Source: Candidatus Hydrogenedentota bacterium (lineage in GTDB: Bacteria; Hydrogenedentota; Hydrogenedentia; Hydrogenedentales; JAEUWI01). Taken from it: DNA of 56,153 bases. The first letter of the stretch is position 1; every line of letters starts with the position of its first letter. The notes beneath the pieces are model-generated. The model had not been told where the DNA came from. It worked only from the letters and a program-made list of their open reading frames with translations, and ran no database searches. Positions 8,639 to 16,110 of the stretch are shown piece by piece. Made by a program: the position numbers and the translations under genes. The stretch lies in assembly GCA_016791475.1 (NCBI GenBank), contig JAEUWI010000049.1:1-56153 (forward strand). Reading direction: 5' to 3'.

Positions 8639-10061
8639 CTATCGCGCCGCCCTCGTTGCGCTCGCACTTGTCGCGCTACCCGCCGCCGCCCAGAACGCCG
8701 GCGGGCTCGGGGCCGATCGCGCCATCCCCCCCACGCCCGATCCCGTGGGCGCGGGCGCGCGTGCGGCGGGCATGTCCAATGCCTTCATCGCCATTGCGGA
8801 CGACGCGACCGCAGCGTCGTGGAATCCGGCAGGCCTCGTGCAACTGGAGCGGCCCGAGGTCGCCATCGTAGGCTCCCTGCTCACACTGCGTCATGATTTT
8901 TCGGCAAGTTCCGAGCCAGGATTCGGGGGGGATTTTGAAGACGACTTTTCCGACCTGAACTTTCTGAGTTTCACCGCGCCGCTGCCCCGGCCCATTTTCG
9001 ATCGCAATGCCACGGTTTCGCTCAGCTACCAGCGCCGCTTCGATTTCAACCAGTCCTTCGAGGGGCGCGTTTCCGGCGCCTCGGTTCTCAATCTGGAGCC
9101 GCCGGTGCTGCTTAATCAACGCACCACGCTCCGCTTTGATCAGGAAGGCAGCCTGAGCACGATCTCGCCCGCATTCGCCATCGAACTGACCCGCAAGCTA
9201 TCCATTGGCGCCGCGCTGAATCTCTGGCGCAGCACCTTTCTGTCGGACAACGGCTGGAAGCAGACTACGCGGGTGAACGGGGTCTCCCTCCTCGGCGCAT
9301 CGACGTCGCTGTCGCGCGGTTTTTCCAGCGAGTCCTATGAGGATTTCAGCGGCGAAAATTTCACGCTCGGCCTGCTGTGGAAGCCCAACCCCCGCTGGAG
9401 TTTCGGCCTGCGCTACGACACGGCCTTTACCGGCACGGCGGACTATGCCGCTCAGGATCGCGAACTGCGCTTTCGACTCGGTGGCAACCGGCCCCTATTC
9501 AATGGAAACGCCACCCGCGAAACGCGCGAGATCAGTTTTCCCGACACCCTCGCGCTGGGCCTGGCATGGCGTCCCAACGACCGCCTGACTGTGGGGCTCG
9601 ATGTGAGCCGCACCGACTGGAACGATCTCGTCGTAAAAGACCGTCAGGGACGCCGCTTTTCCATGGTCGATGGCACCGATCGCGATAATCCGTTTCAGAA
9701 AACGGATTTTGATCCGACCTGGGCCGTGCGGCTGGGCGCGGAATATGTTTTCATTCCCAAAGAACCGGGCGAGGATCTCCCCTGGCTGTGGACCCTGCGC
9801 GGCGGACTTTCCTATGAGGAAGAGCCGGCTTCGGGTCGCTCCAGCCGGAACTACTTCAGCAAAGGCGATGGCAATGCCGATCAGTTCTACGGGCTTTCCC
9901 TCGGCGCGGGTGTGCTCATTGGCCAGCGGGTCAATATCGATCTGGCCTGGCAGATGCGTTACGGCCCGGGCGTGAACGGCGATCTTAACCCCGGCGTGGC
10001 GGGCTTTGACGACGACGAACTGCGCCATCGTCTGATGCTTTCCACTGTGGTGTATTTCTGA
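8622..10061 (+). CDS. PorV/FadL-like outer-membrane beta-barrel protein
   Basis: The frame overlaps the end of the lipoprotein gene and has no ATG near its start. I choose TTG at 8622 because GAGGTG lies about 8 bases upstream; TTG at 8607 is the alternative. The 479-residue product has a signal peptide ending in AAAQ. Next comes a PorV/UPF0164-like opening (GAGARAAGMSNAFIAIADD, then ASWNPAGL), which also occurs in FadL-type transporters. Alternating amphipathic beta strands fill the rest, and the last residue is Phe, the usual barrel C-terminal signal. It belongs to the kinase-lipoprotein-barrel operon. A role in lipid uptake or in attachment of secreted proteins is known for relatives; which one applies here cannot be told. 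Confidence 0.82.
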   Translation: MSSPSNYRAALVALALVALPAAAQNAGGLGADRAIPPTPDPVGAGARAAGMSNAFIAIADDATAASWNPAGLVQLERPEVAIVGSLLTLRHDFSASSEPGFGGDFEDDFSDLNFLSFTAPLPRPIFDRNATVSLSYQRRFDFNQSFEGRVSGASVLNLEPPVLLNQRTTLRFDQEGSLSTISPAFAIELTRKLSIGAALNLWRSTFLSDNGWKQTTRVNGVSLLGASTSLSRGFSSESYEDFSGENFTLGLLWKPNPRWSFGLRYDTAFTGTADYAAQDRELRFRLGGNRPLFNGNATRETREISFPDTLALGLAWRPNDRLTVGLDVSRTDWNDLVVKDRQGRRFSMVDGTDRDNPFQKTDFDPTWAVRLGAEYVFIPKEPGEDLPWLWTLRGGLSYEEEPASGRSSRNYFSKGDGNADQFYGLSLGAGVLIGQRVNIDLAWQMRYGPGVNGDLNPGVAGFDDDELRHRLMLSTVVYF

Positions 10062-10144
10062 AGATAAGCAAGGCAGCGCACCGAGGCTCCCGTGGGTCAT
10101 CGGTATCGGAAATTTCTCCGAAATAAGGTAAAATAGAGGTAACT

Positions 10145-12007
10145 ATGGTTCGTCAATTCCTTAACGGGGGTGGGGTTCTCGTCGCGCTGCCGGTGCTGGT
10201 TGCGCTCGGGCTGTGCCGCGCCTGGGCGAATGATATTATCGTGGATATCAACGCCCCGAGCTGTGCCACTTTCCAGGACGGATCCGCCGAATTCCCCTAT
10301 TGCTCCATTCAGGCCGGCATCGACGCGGCGGCTCTGGAGGGCGAGCACGCCATCACCGTCATGCCGGGCATCTACAATGAACAACTGGTGTTCCAACCCG
10401 AAATTGAGCTCCAGGTGGGCGAGACCGAGGGCAAGGGCGGCGATGGTCAGGTCATCGTCGAATTTGCACCCCTGCCCGGTGAATCGCCCTACATCATCAC
10501 GGGTGCCGACAACGTAAAGCTGGAAGGTCTTACGATCCGGGTCCCTGTTGGGGCAACAGCACCTGCCGTCCTCCTCTACATGCCGAATGTGGAAATGGAA
10601 ATTGAAGAGCTGTATTTCGACGGTGGACTCAACCTCAACACCACCGGCATCCTCGTGACGGGACCCGAGTCCTCACGCGGTCGAATCAAGGAGTCCACCT
10701 TTACGGGCGTTGAAGTCGGTGTAGAGGCCGTCGATTCCGGTATCCGGATCACGCGCAATCTCTTTACCGGCATACTTCGCGATGCCATCTACGTCCACGC
10801 GCCCGACGGCGTGACGGGGCCCGTCGAACTGCCTGAAATAGGTTCGGCCAGCGCCCTGGAGATCTCCGGCTTTAACCAGTTCCGCGACGTGGGCGGATTC
10901 GTTGGTGACGATGATGATGGCGACGACGGCAAGGGCATCAACCTGAACAACGCCTTCGTGCTGCGCAACACCACGGGCCAGACCCTGGTGGCCCAGTTGA
11001 ACGACTGGGACGTTTTCAACAGCGGCGAGATCCTGGCCCGACTCAGCACCGCACCCCCGGATGCCAAATCGTTTGGCGGCGCGGAAAGTCAGAAGCAGGC
11101 TGCGGTGCCCTTTATTGTCGAGCCCTTCCTGGGCAAGAGCGCTTTTCCGGGCAGCATATACCTGCGAATCAAAGATCAAGGCAACAACCTGCCGCTTGGC
11201 ACCGCTACTCCCGCCTTGCTGCAGGCCGGGCTGGATCTTGGCATCATCCCCGATTTCGATCCAGAGAGCAGCCTGTACTCCTTTACCTTTCTGACGCCCG
11301 GTATCTATCAGGCCAGGGCCACCGCGCCCAACTACACCCCGCAAGACATCGACGTTATCGTCACACCGGGTGCGATTGAGGCACGGGAGATGTTTCTCAC
11401 CAGCCAGCTGCCGCCGGCACCACCCGCCTTGAGCGGCACCATACCCCTTGGCCCCGCGATCGAAACCATGCCTCTGATCAGCGGCAGCGCCGGCCCCGGA
11501 CTCAGCATCCGGATCTATGCAAATGCCTCACTCATGATCACGACCAGTGCGGACATCCAGGGGTTCTTCTCCACCACCATCGGACCGCTGCAGTCCGGCA
11601 CCAATACCCTATACGCTATTGCCGAGGATAGCCTGGGACGGCTGAGTGCTGCCTCCGGAGACTATCTGTACGAAGTCATCGCCGCCGAAGGCGAAGGTGA
11701 AGGCGAGGGTGAAGGCGAGGGTGAAGGCGAGGGTGAAGGCGAGGGTGAAGGTGAAGGTGAAGGTGAAGGTGAGGGTGAAGGTGAAGGTGAAGGCGAGGGC
11801 GAGGGCGAGGGCGAGGGCGAGGGCGAGGGCGAGGGCGAGGGCGAGGGTGAAGGTGAAGGTGAAGGTGAAGGTGAAGGTGAAGGCGAAGGCGAAGGCGAAG
11901 TTCCTGGCTGCACTCAGCCTGCAAAGAGCACCCAACACAACGCTGGCAATGAAATTTTGACGCTGCTCATGTGCGGACTGCTACTCCACCGGAAGATAGT
12001 ACGCTGA
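10145..12007 (+). CDS. Exported beta-helix surface protein with Gly-Glu tract and C-terminal anchor
   Basis: A 620-residue protein. ATG 10145 has GAGGT about 7 bases upstream. A signal peptide ends near RAWAND. Residues of about 35-260 have the look of right-handed parallel beta-helix (pectate-lyase-like, DUF1565-type) proteins: FPYCSIQAGIDAA, ITVMPGIYNEQL, then repeated short strands. Ig-like or carboxypeptidase-regulatory-like modules follow (about 300-510). About 70 residues of Gly-Glu (nucleotides 11689-11899) lead to a Cys-containing segment (VPGC), a short hydrophobic helix ILTLLMCGLLL and basic residues at the end. This arrangement resembles CTERM-type sorting signals. A carbohydrate-binding or lyase role is possible, but no catalytic residues can be named. 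Confidence 0.75.
   Translation: MVRQFLNGGGVLVALPVLVALGLCRAWANDIIVDINAPSCATFQDGSAEFPYCSIQAGIDAAALEGEHAITVMPGIYNEQLVFQPEIELQVGETEGKGGDGQVIVEFAPLPGESPYIITGADNVKLEGLTIRVPVGATAPAVLLYMPNVEMEIEELYFDGGLNLNTTGILVTGPESSRGRIKESTFTGVEVGVEAVDSGIRITRNLFTGILRDAIYVHAPDGVTGPVELPEIGSASALEISGFNQFRDVGGFVGDDDDGDDGKGINLNNAFVLRNTTGQTLVAQLNDWDVFNSGEILARLSTAPPDAKSFGGAESQKQAAVPFIVEPFLGKSAFPGSIYLRIKDQGNNLPLGTATPALLQAGLDLGIIPDFDPESSLYSFTFLTPGIYQARATAPNYTPQDIDVIVTPGAIEAREMFLTSQLPPAPPALSGTIPLGPAIETMPLISGSAGPGLSIRIYANASLMITTSADIQGFFSTTIGPLQSGTNTLYAIAEDSLGRLSAASGDYLYEVIAAEGEGEGEGEGEGEGEGEGEGEGEGEGEGEGEGEGEGEGEGEGEGEGEGEGEGEGEGEGEGEGEGEGEGEGEVPGCTQPAKSTQHNAGNEILTLLMCGLLLHRKIVR
11689..11899 (+). repeat. In-frame Gly-Glu hexanucleotide repeat
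   Basis: About 35 tandem hexamers of GGN-GAR codons. They form blocks: GGTGAA-GGCGAG alternating pairs first, then pure GGTGAA, then pure GGCGAG, then GGTGAA again and GGCGAA last. The block structure suggests growth by slippage of local units. Confidence 0.93.
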
Positions 12008-12244
12008 AGCACCGCTACGGGACCGTCCTGAACGCAAGGGCCCGCTGCTGACACAAAGGGCACCATCGACCAACAGCCCACCCCGCTTAAGAAAAACCCG
12101 CTGCGCGTTCGGGACCGTCCCGCGCATTTAAAAAGGGGGACAATACTGCACGCCTGACGGGCCTCCCACGGTAAATAGAGCCGTTACACCCAACGACATT
12201 TCCCCTGTCCCGGGACCCGTTCGTGCCGGACAGTCCCCCTTTTA
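12008..12244. repeat. Non-coding REP/MITE-like repeat region bounded by an inverted repeat
   Basis: No gene is seen here. The stretch contains GGGACCGTCC at about 12019 and GGGACCGTCCCGCG at about 12110. A longer inverted repeat pairs TAAAAAGGGGGAC (about 12129-12141) with GTCCCCCTTTTA (12233-12244). The right arm ends inside the stop codon of the cytochrome P450 gene. Several further CCCGGGA/GGGCCC-type dyads lie between. The layout resembles dispersed palindromic elements mobilised in trans; no transposase is present in the window. Confidence 0.5.
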
Positions 12245-13588
12245 CGCGCCCCGCCGCTGGACCGTGAGCGGCATGCCCCCCTTGGGTCGCAGCGTAATCC
12301 TCGGGTCAATCGCCGGTCGTGGCGCACCCTCGGCGCAGAGGCGCCAGTGCTGTCCAATCGTCGCGAGCACCAGCATGGCCTCCATCATGGCGAAACGTTC
12401 GCCGATGCACTTTCGCGGCCCGGCGCCGAAGGGAAACCAGGCGTTGCGCGGACGGCTGTCCCGCTGCTCCGCGCTGAAACGCTCGGGATCGAATCGCTGG
12501 GGGTCGGGGAAGAAGCGCGGGTCGCGGTGAGTCGCAAACGGACTCAACAGCACCTGCGAACCCGGTGGAATGCGGTAGCCCAGAATCTCAATCTCGCGCA
12601 GGGTCTCCCGTCCGAAGAAGTACGCGGGTGGGTAGAGGCGCAGGGTCTCTTCCACGATCTGTCGCGTCCAGGGGAGCCGCTCGGCATCCTCCATGACAGG
12701 CGGACGGCCACCCAACACTTGATCGATCTCGCCATGAAAGCGCGCTTCGACCTCGGGGTTCTCCGCAAGCATACGCCAGGCCCACGTCATGGTGCTCGCG
12801 GTCGTTTCGTGGCCCGCTAGAAAAAGCGTGAGGACTTCGTCGCGCAACTCGTCGTCGGTCATGGCACTGCCGTCTTCCTCGTCGCGCGCCTCCAGGAGCA
12901 TGTGGAGCAGGTCCCCCTCGCCGCCCGAAGCCCGGTGCTCCGCGATGATCCGGAACACAATATCGTCCAGCGTGGCGATAGCCCGCCAGAATCGCCGCGC
13001 ACGGGGAAAGGGCAGGCGAATGATCCGTTGGCCATGGGGAAGCAGCAGGATGCTGTCCGCCCGAAGGATATCTTCAATCGCGGACGCGATGTGCCGCTTG
13101 TCTTCGGCGATCTCGGAATTGAAAAGTGTCTTCCCCACGATATCCAGGGCGAGGGACATCATCTCGCCCATGGCGTCGATCCGCTGGCCGTCCCGCCAGC
13201 GCCCCGAGGTCCGCTCGGCAAAGGCAACCATCGTTTCCACGTACTTGGCGATGCGGCCCGTGTGAAAGGCCGGCTGCATCATGCGCCGCTGTTTCAAGTG
13301 GGCTTCCCCCTCATTGAGGAGCAGCCCATTGCGGAGCACGGGTCGAAGGAACAACTGGTGGCCGGTGTCTTTGCGCACATCGCGATGGGATACGGCCAGC
13401 AGCTCGTGCACGGCGTCCGGCTCGTTTACGAGGTAGACGCGTCCATCCAGCCCGTCCAGCATCACAAAATTCCCATAGCGTTGGAAGCAGTCCATCACAG
13501 GCGTGATGCGATCATGGCACATCTTGAAGAGGGGTCGAAGGGAACGGAAGCGGCCGGGGCCGGGCGGGTCGATGGGGTGGGGGATCAT
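12242..13588 (-). CDS. Cytochrome P450
   Basis: A 448-residue protein from ATG 13588 (a TTG at 13657 would add 23 residues; the chosen start gives the usual family length). P450 hallmarks are all present: I-helix LFLAGHETTAS, the K-helix ExxR in EETLRLYPP, the meander PERF, and the heme loop FPFGAGPRKCIGERF with the heme ligand Cys at about residue 394. It has no membrane anchor, as in soluble bacterial P450s. It is the last gene of a leftward run with lipid-type genes, 79 bases after the TPR gene, so hydroxylation or oxidation of a fatty chain or terpenoid is a reasonable inference. The redox partner is not in the window. The stop codon overlaps a repeat element. Confidence 0.93.
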   Translation of the reverse strand: MIPHPIDPPGPGRFRSLRPLFKMCHDRITPVMDCFQRYGNFVMLDGLDGRVYLVNEPDAVHELLAVSHRDVRKDTGHQLFLRPVLRNGLLLNEGEAHLKQRRMMQPAFHTGRIAKYVETMVAFAERTSGRWRDGQRIDAMGEMMSLALDIVGKTLFNSEIAEDKRHIASAIEDILRADSILLLPHGQRIIRLPFPRARRFWRAIATLDDIVFRIIAEHRASGGEGDLLHMLLEARDEEDGSAMTDDELRDEVLTLFLAGHETTASTMTWAWRMLAENPEVEARFHGEIDQVLGGRPPVMEDAERLPWTRQIVEETLRLYPPAYFFGRETLREIEILGYRIPPGSQVLLSPFATHRDPRFFPDPQRFDPERFSAEQRDSRPRNAWFPFGAGPRKCIGERFAMMEAMLVLATIGQHWRLCAEGAPRPAIDPRITLRPKGGMPLTVQRRGA

Positions 13589-13667
13589 GAAGTACGGCAA
13601 TCCAGTCAAGGGTGTGAGAAGTGCCCGCGGGACACATGGGTGCGCCGCCCCCCGCAAGGCCCCGCTA

Positions 13668-14378
13668 TTATTTCACGTTCCCACGCTCCGATGCATCCGG
13701 AGAATCCGCAGACTCAAGAGCTTTGCGCGCGGGTGTGCATGCGGGATTGGCCTGGAGGCAGGCCTCCCAGATCGCCACGGCTTTTTCACGTTCCCCGAGC
13801 CGGTCCATCGCGTGGGCCTGCAGGAGCCTGGCCTGCTCCAGAGCCGGATCAATCGCCAGCGCGCGCAGCACCAGCGCCTCGCCCTCCTGCAGCTCCCTGT
13901 CCGAAGCGGATGGATTGAAGATCAGCATTTTGGCCTGAGAGACAATGGCCTTCGCATTTGCCGGGTCCAGGCGCAGGGCCTCTTCCACCGCCGCCTTCAT
14001 CTCACCCTTCATCTTTCCCGCGCGATAGTTGGATCGGATCATGGTTCCCATTAGATCGGCCCGTATCCGGAACTTCTCGCTCGATTCCGGCAGCGACTCC
14101 AGGAGGAGCATTCCCGCCTCCGCGTGGACGTCTATCGTCTTCCCGATCTCGCGCCGCTCCGTTACCGCGGACTCGGGAAGCTGCTCGAACTCGATCCGGC
14201 ACAGTTCCGCGCAGAGCAGCCGTGTCCTGGCCGCAAGTTCGTTGTTCTGCGCGGTGGCCGGCAGCAGGGCCTCCGCCGCTTCGCGGTCATAAGCGCGCGC
14301 CGCCTCCTCCAGTTCGGCCAGAGACTGGGCGAGGACCGATTGGCCGATAAGCAGCATAAGCGCGATGGCGACTCTCAT
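13668..14378 (-). CDS. Exported TPR protein
   Basis: A 236-residue protein. ATG 14378 overlaps the stop of the upstream hydrolase gene (ATGA), and a signal peptide follows directly (ALMLLIGQSVLAQ). The rest is helical, with at least two recognisable TPRs in the C-terminal half (DPANAKAIVSQAKML; DPALEQARLLQAHAMDRLG). Four-base overlap with its neighbour puts it in the lipid-type operon. It is probably a periplasmic scaffold; no enzymatic motif is visible. Confidence 0.78.
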   Translation of the reverse strand: MRVAIALMLLIGQSVLAQSLAELEEAARAYDREAAEALLPATAQNNELAARTRLLCAELCRIEFEQLPESAVTERREIGKTIDVHAEAGMLLLESLPESSEKFRIRADLMGTMIRSNYRAGKMKGEMKAAVEEALRLDPANAKAIVSQAKMLIFNPSASDRELQEGEALVLRALAIDPALEQARLLQAHAMDRLGEREKAVAIWEACLQANPACTPARKALESADSPDASERGNVK

Positions 14379-15073
14379 GGGGAGGCCCTGCCCAACAACG
14401 GTAGAATCGCCGACAGGACTTGGGCTTCGCACTTGCGGAAGAAGTGATCGCAGCCGGGCAGCAATATGAACTCCTTTTCTCCTTGCACCCGCTCGAACAG
14501 GGGATCGAAGTCCGCCTGGCTGAAGGCAAAGTCTCTGTCACCCGCAATGAATCGGCAGGGCATCGTCAGGCCCTCGATTCCCACCATGGGCGCACGGGCC
14601 ACGGGGGGAGCCAGGGCGGCAAGCCAGGCGGGAGGATGGATTCCCGCGAGAAGCACAGCGAGGCAGGATCCGAATGAATAGCCCACGAAACCCAGGCGCG
14701 CTTCCGGCAGGGCGCCCCGCAGGAAGTCGCGAGCGGCGAGGGCATCGGGCACTACGCCGCGATAGTCCTTTTTTTCTTCAAGGCGGGCCCAGTATTCATA
14801 GGGTGAATCACCCGCCGGCAGGTCCAGCGCGCTGCCGCCGACGCCCGCGTAGTTAAAGCGCAAGGTCGCGCAACTCGCCGCGGCAAGCTGCTGCGCGAGG
14901 AACGCTATCACGTTGTTGTCCATGCGTCCGCCCATGTGGGGGTGGGGCGACAGCAGCAGCACGGCCGTCTCCGGCTCGCCCCAGTCGGGATAGGCAAGAA
15001 TGCCCTCCAGAGTGTTGGACCCCGAGGCGAATTGCACCTGCTCTTCGGTGAAGCTTTCGGTGTGCGCGCTCAA
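14375..15073 (-). CDS. Alpha/beta hydrolase
   Basis: A 232-residue serine hydrolase. The nucleophile elbow is GYSFG with Ser133. An acid is offered by GDRD (Asp179 or Asp181), and the histidine is His210 in GCDHFF. An oxyanion-type HPHMGG loop sits at about 44-49. The size and motifs fit small dienelactone-hydrolase-like or acyl-esterase proteins. It overlaps both neighbours by four bases (ATGA), so it is translationally coupled between the adenylating enzyme and the TPR gene. A thioesterase or esterase step on an acyl intermediate is inferred. Confidence 0.85.
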   Translation of the reverse strand: MSAHTESFTEEQVQFASGSNTLEGILAYPDWGEPETAVLLLSPHPHMGGRMDNNVIAFLAQQLAAASCATLRFNYAGVGGSALDLPAGDSPYEYWARLEEKKDYRGVVPDALAARDFLRGALPEARLGFVGYSFGSCLAVLLAGIHPPAWLAALAPPVARAPMVGIEGLTMPCRFIAGDRDFAFSQADFDPLFERVQGEKEFILLPGCDHFFRKCEAQVLSAILPLLGRASP

Positions 15074-16110
15074 TACAAGCCCTCCTGGCGCGTGGCCTGA
15101 TAGCGGGTCGCCGGTTGGGGGTCGCGAATGCCCGTCGCGTGAAAACCGAGTGCAAGCGCCTCGACGGAATCCACGTTGCAGCGCTCGGCTTCATCGCCCT
15201 CCACCACGTGGGGCAGGAAGCACGCGCGGTCGAGGCGATGAAAACGCACGGGACCGCGGGTTTCTCCGAGCTCGGTCGAGACGTCCACGATGAGCCGCGC
15301 GCCATGGGCCACATAGACCGGCTGCTCGCCTTCCCGGGCGAACACCTCGGGGCAGACGCCCGCCAGGCTGTTGCCGTATCCCGAGAGGGTCACCGCGTTG
15401 GGAAAGGCTTCGCCGAGCCGCGCCCAGAAGCCGGGCTCGGGCGCCATTCCGCCCAGGTGGATGCCCGCGATGCGCTCGCGCGCTTCGGCGGGCATACGCT
15501 GGCCCAGCGCTTCGAGCACGGGTGGAGTGCTGAAAAGCACGCCGATGTCCTGCACCGCCGCCACGCGAAGGGCCTGCTCCAGCACGTGCTCCAGATAGCG
15601 GGTTCGGCCCAGGGAGCCCTGGGGCAGTTTACGCACCCAGCGCGGATCGAAATCCACACTGAAGGGATCGATGGAGCCGAGGGCCGCCGCGCAATAGCGG
15701 GCGGCCTTGCCGATCACATGGGGACCGGAGGGACCCACGAAGAGCCAGTTTCGATCCCGGGGAAAGCGGAGCAGCTCCGCCGCGTGAATAAATGGGGCGA
15801 CAAAAGCTGCGTAGAAATCGTCGGGGTGGTAGGTCGTGCATTTTGGCGCGCCGGTTGCCCCGCCCGTCTCGGCAGTCACAAAGCCGGAGAGTTGATCGTG
15901 ATATCGCCTCGGTATGAAATCCGTCACCGGTCGGCCCGCGAGTTCATGCGGCGGAAATGCTGGGAAGCGATTCAGATCCGCCACCGTTTCTATTTCACGC
16001 CGGGGGTCAAAGCCGAGACCGCGCGCGGTCTCCAGCCAGTAGGGCGCGCCCCAGGCGGGGTCGAAATGGAGATCGAGAGTCTCCCGAAGATGTTCTGTCG
16101 CGTTTATCAT
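15070..16110 (-). CDS. PaaK/LuxE-like adenylating (ANL superfamily) enzyme
   Basis: A 346-residue protein. The ATP-binding loop of the ANL superfamily is visible as TAETGGATGAPK (79-90), and a downstream GYGNSL corresponds to the A5-type aromatic/Gly motif. The length is short and ends before a normal C-terminal ANL domain (the A10 lysine is not seen). This fits LuxE/acyl-protein-synthetase-like or PaaK-like short forms rather than full acyl-CoA synthetases. In LuxCDE-type systems such an enzyme activates a fatty acid for the reductase; here an acyl reductase lies two genes upstream. It overlaps the RND gene (ATGA) and the hydrolase gene (ATGA). The actual acid substrate is unknown. Confidence 0.72.
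   Translation of the reverse strand: MINATEHLRETLDLHFDPAWGAPYWLETARGLGFDPRREIETVADLNRFPAFPPHELAGRPVTDFIPRRYHDQLSGFVTAETGGATGAPKCTTYHPDDFYAAFVAPFIHAAELLRFPRDRNWLFVGPSGPHVIGKAARYCAAALGSIDPFSVDFDPRWVRKLPQGSLGRTRYLEHVLEQALRVAAVQDIGVLFSTPPVLEALGQRMPAEARERIAGIHLGGMAPEPGFWARLGEAFPNAVTLSGYGNSLAGVCPEVFAREGEQPVYVAHGARLIVDVSTELGETRGPVRFHRLDRACFLPHVVEGDEAERCNVDSVEALALGFHATGIRDPQPATRYQATRQEGLY

Noticed and set aside
12008..12244. Complete insertion sequence
   Set aside because: There is no transposase gene between the inverted arms; the stretch is only about 240 bases long.
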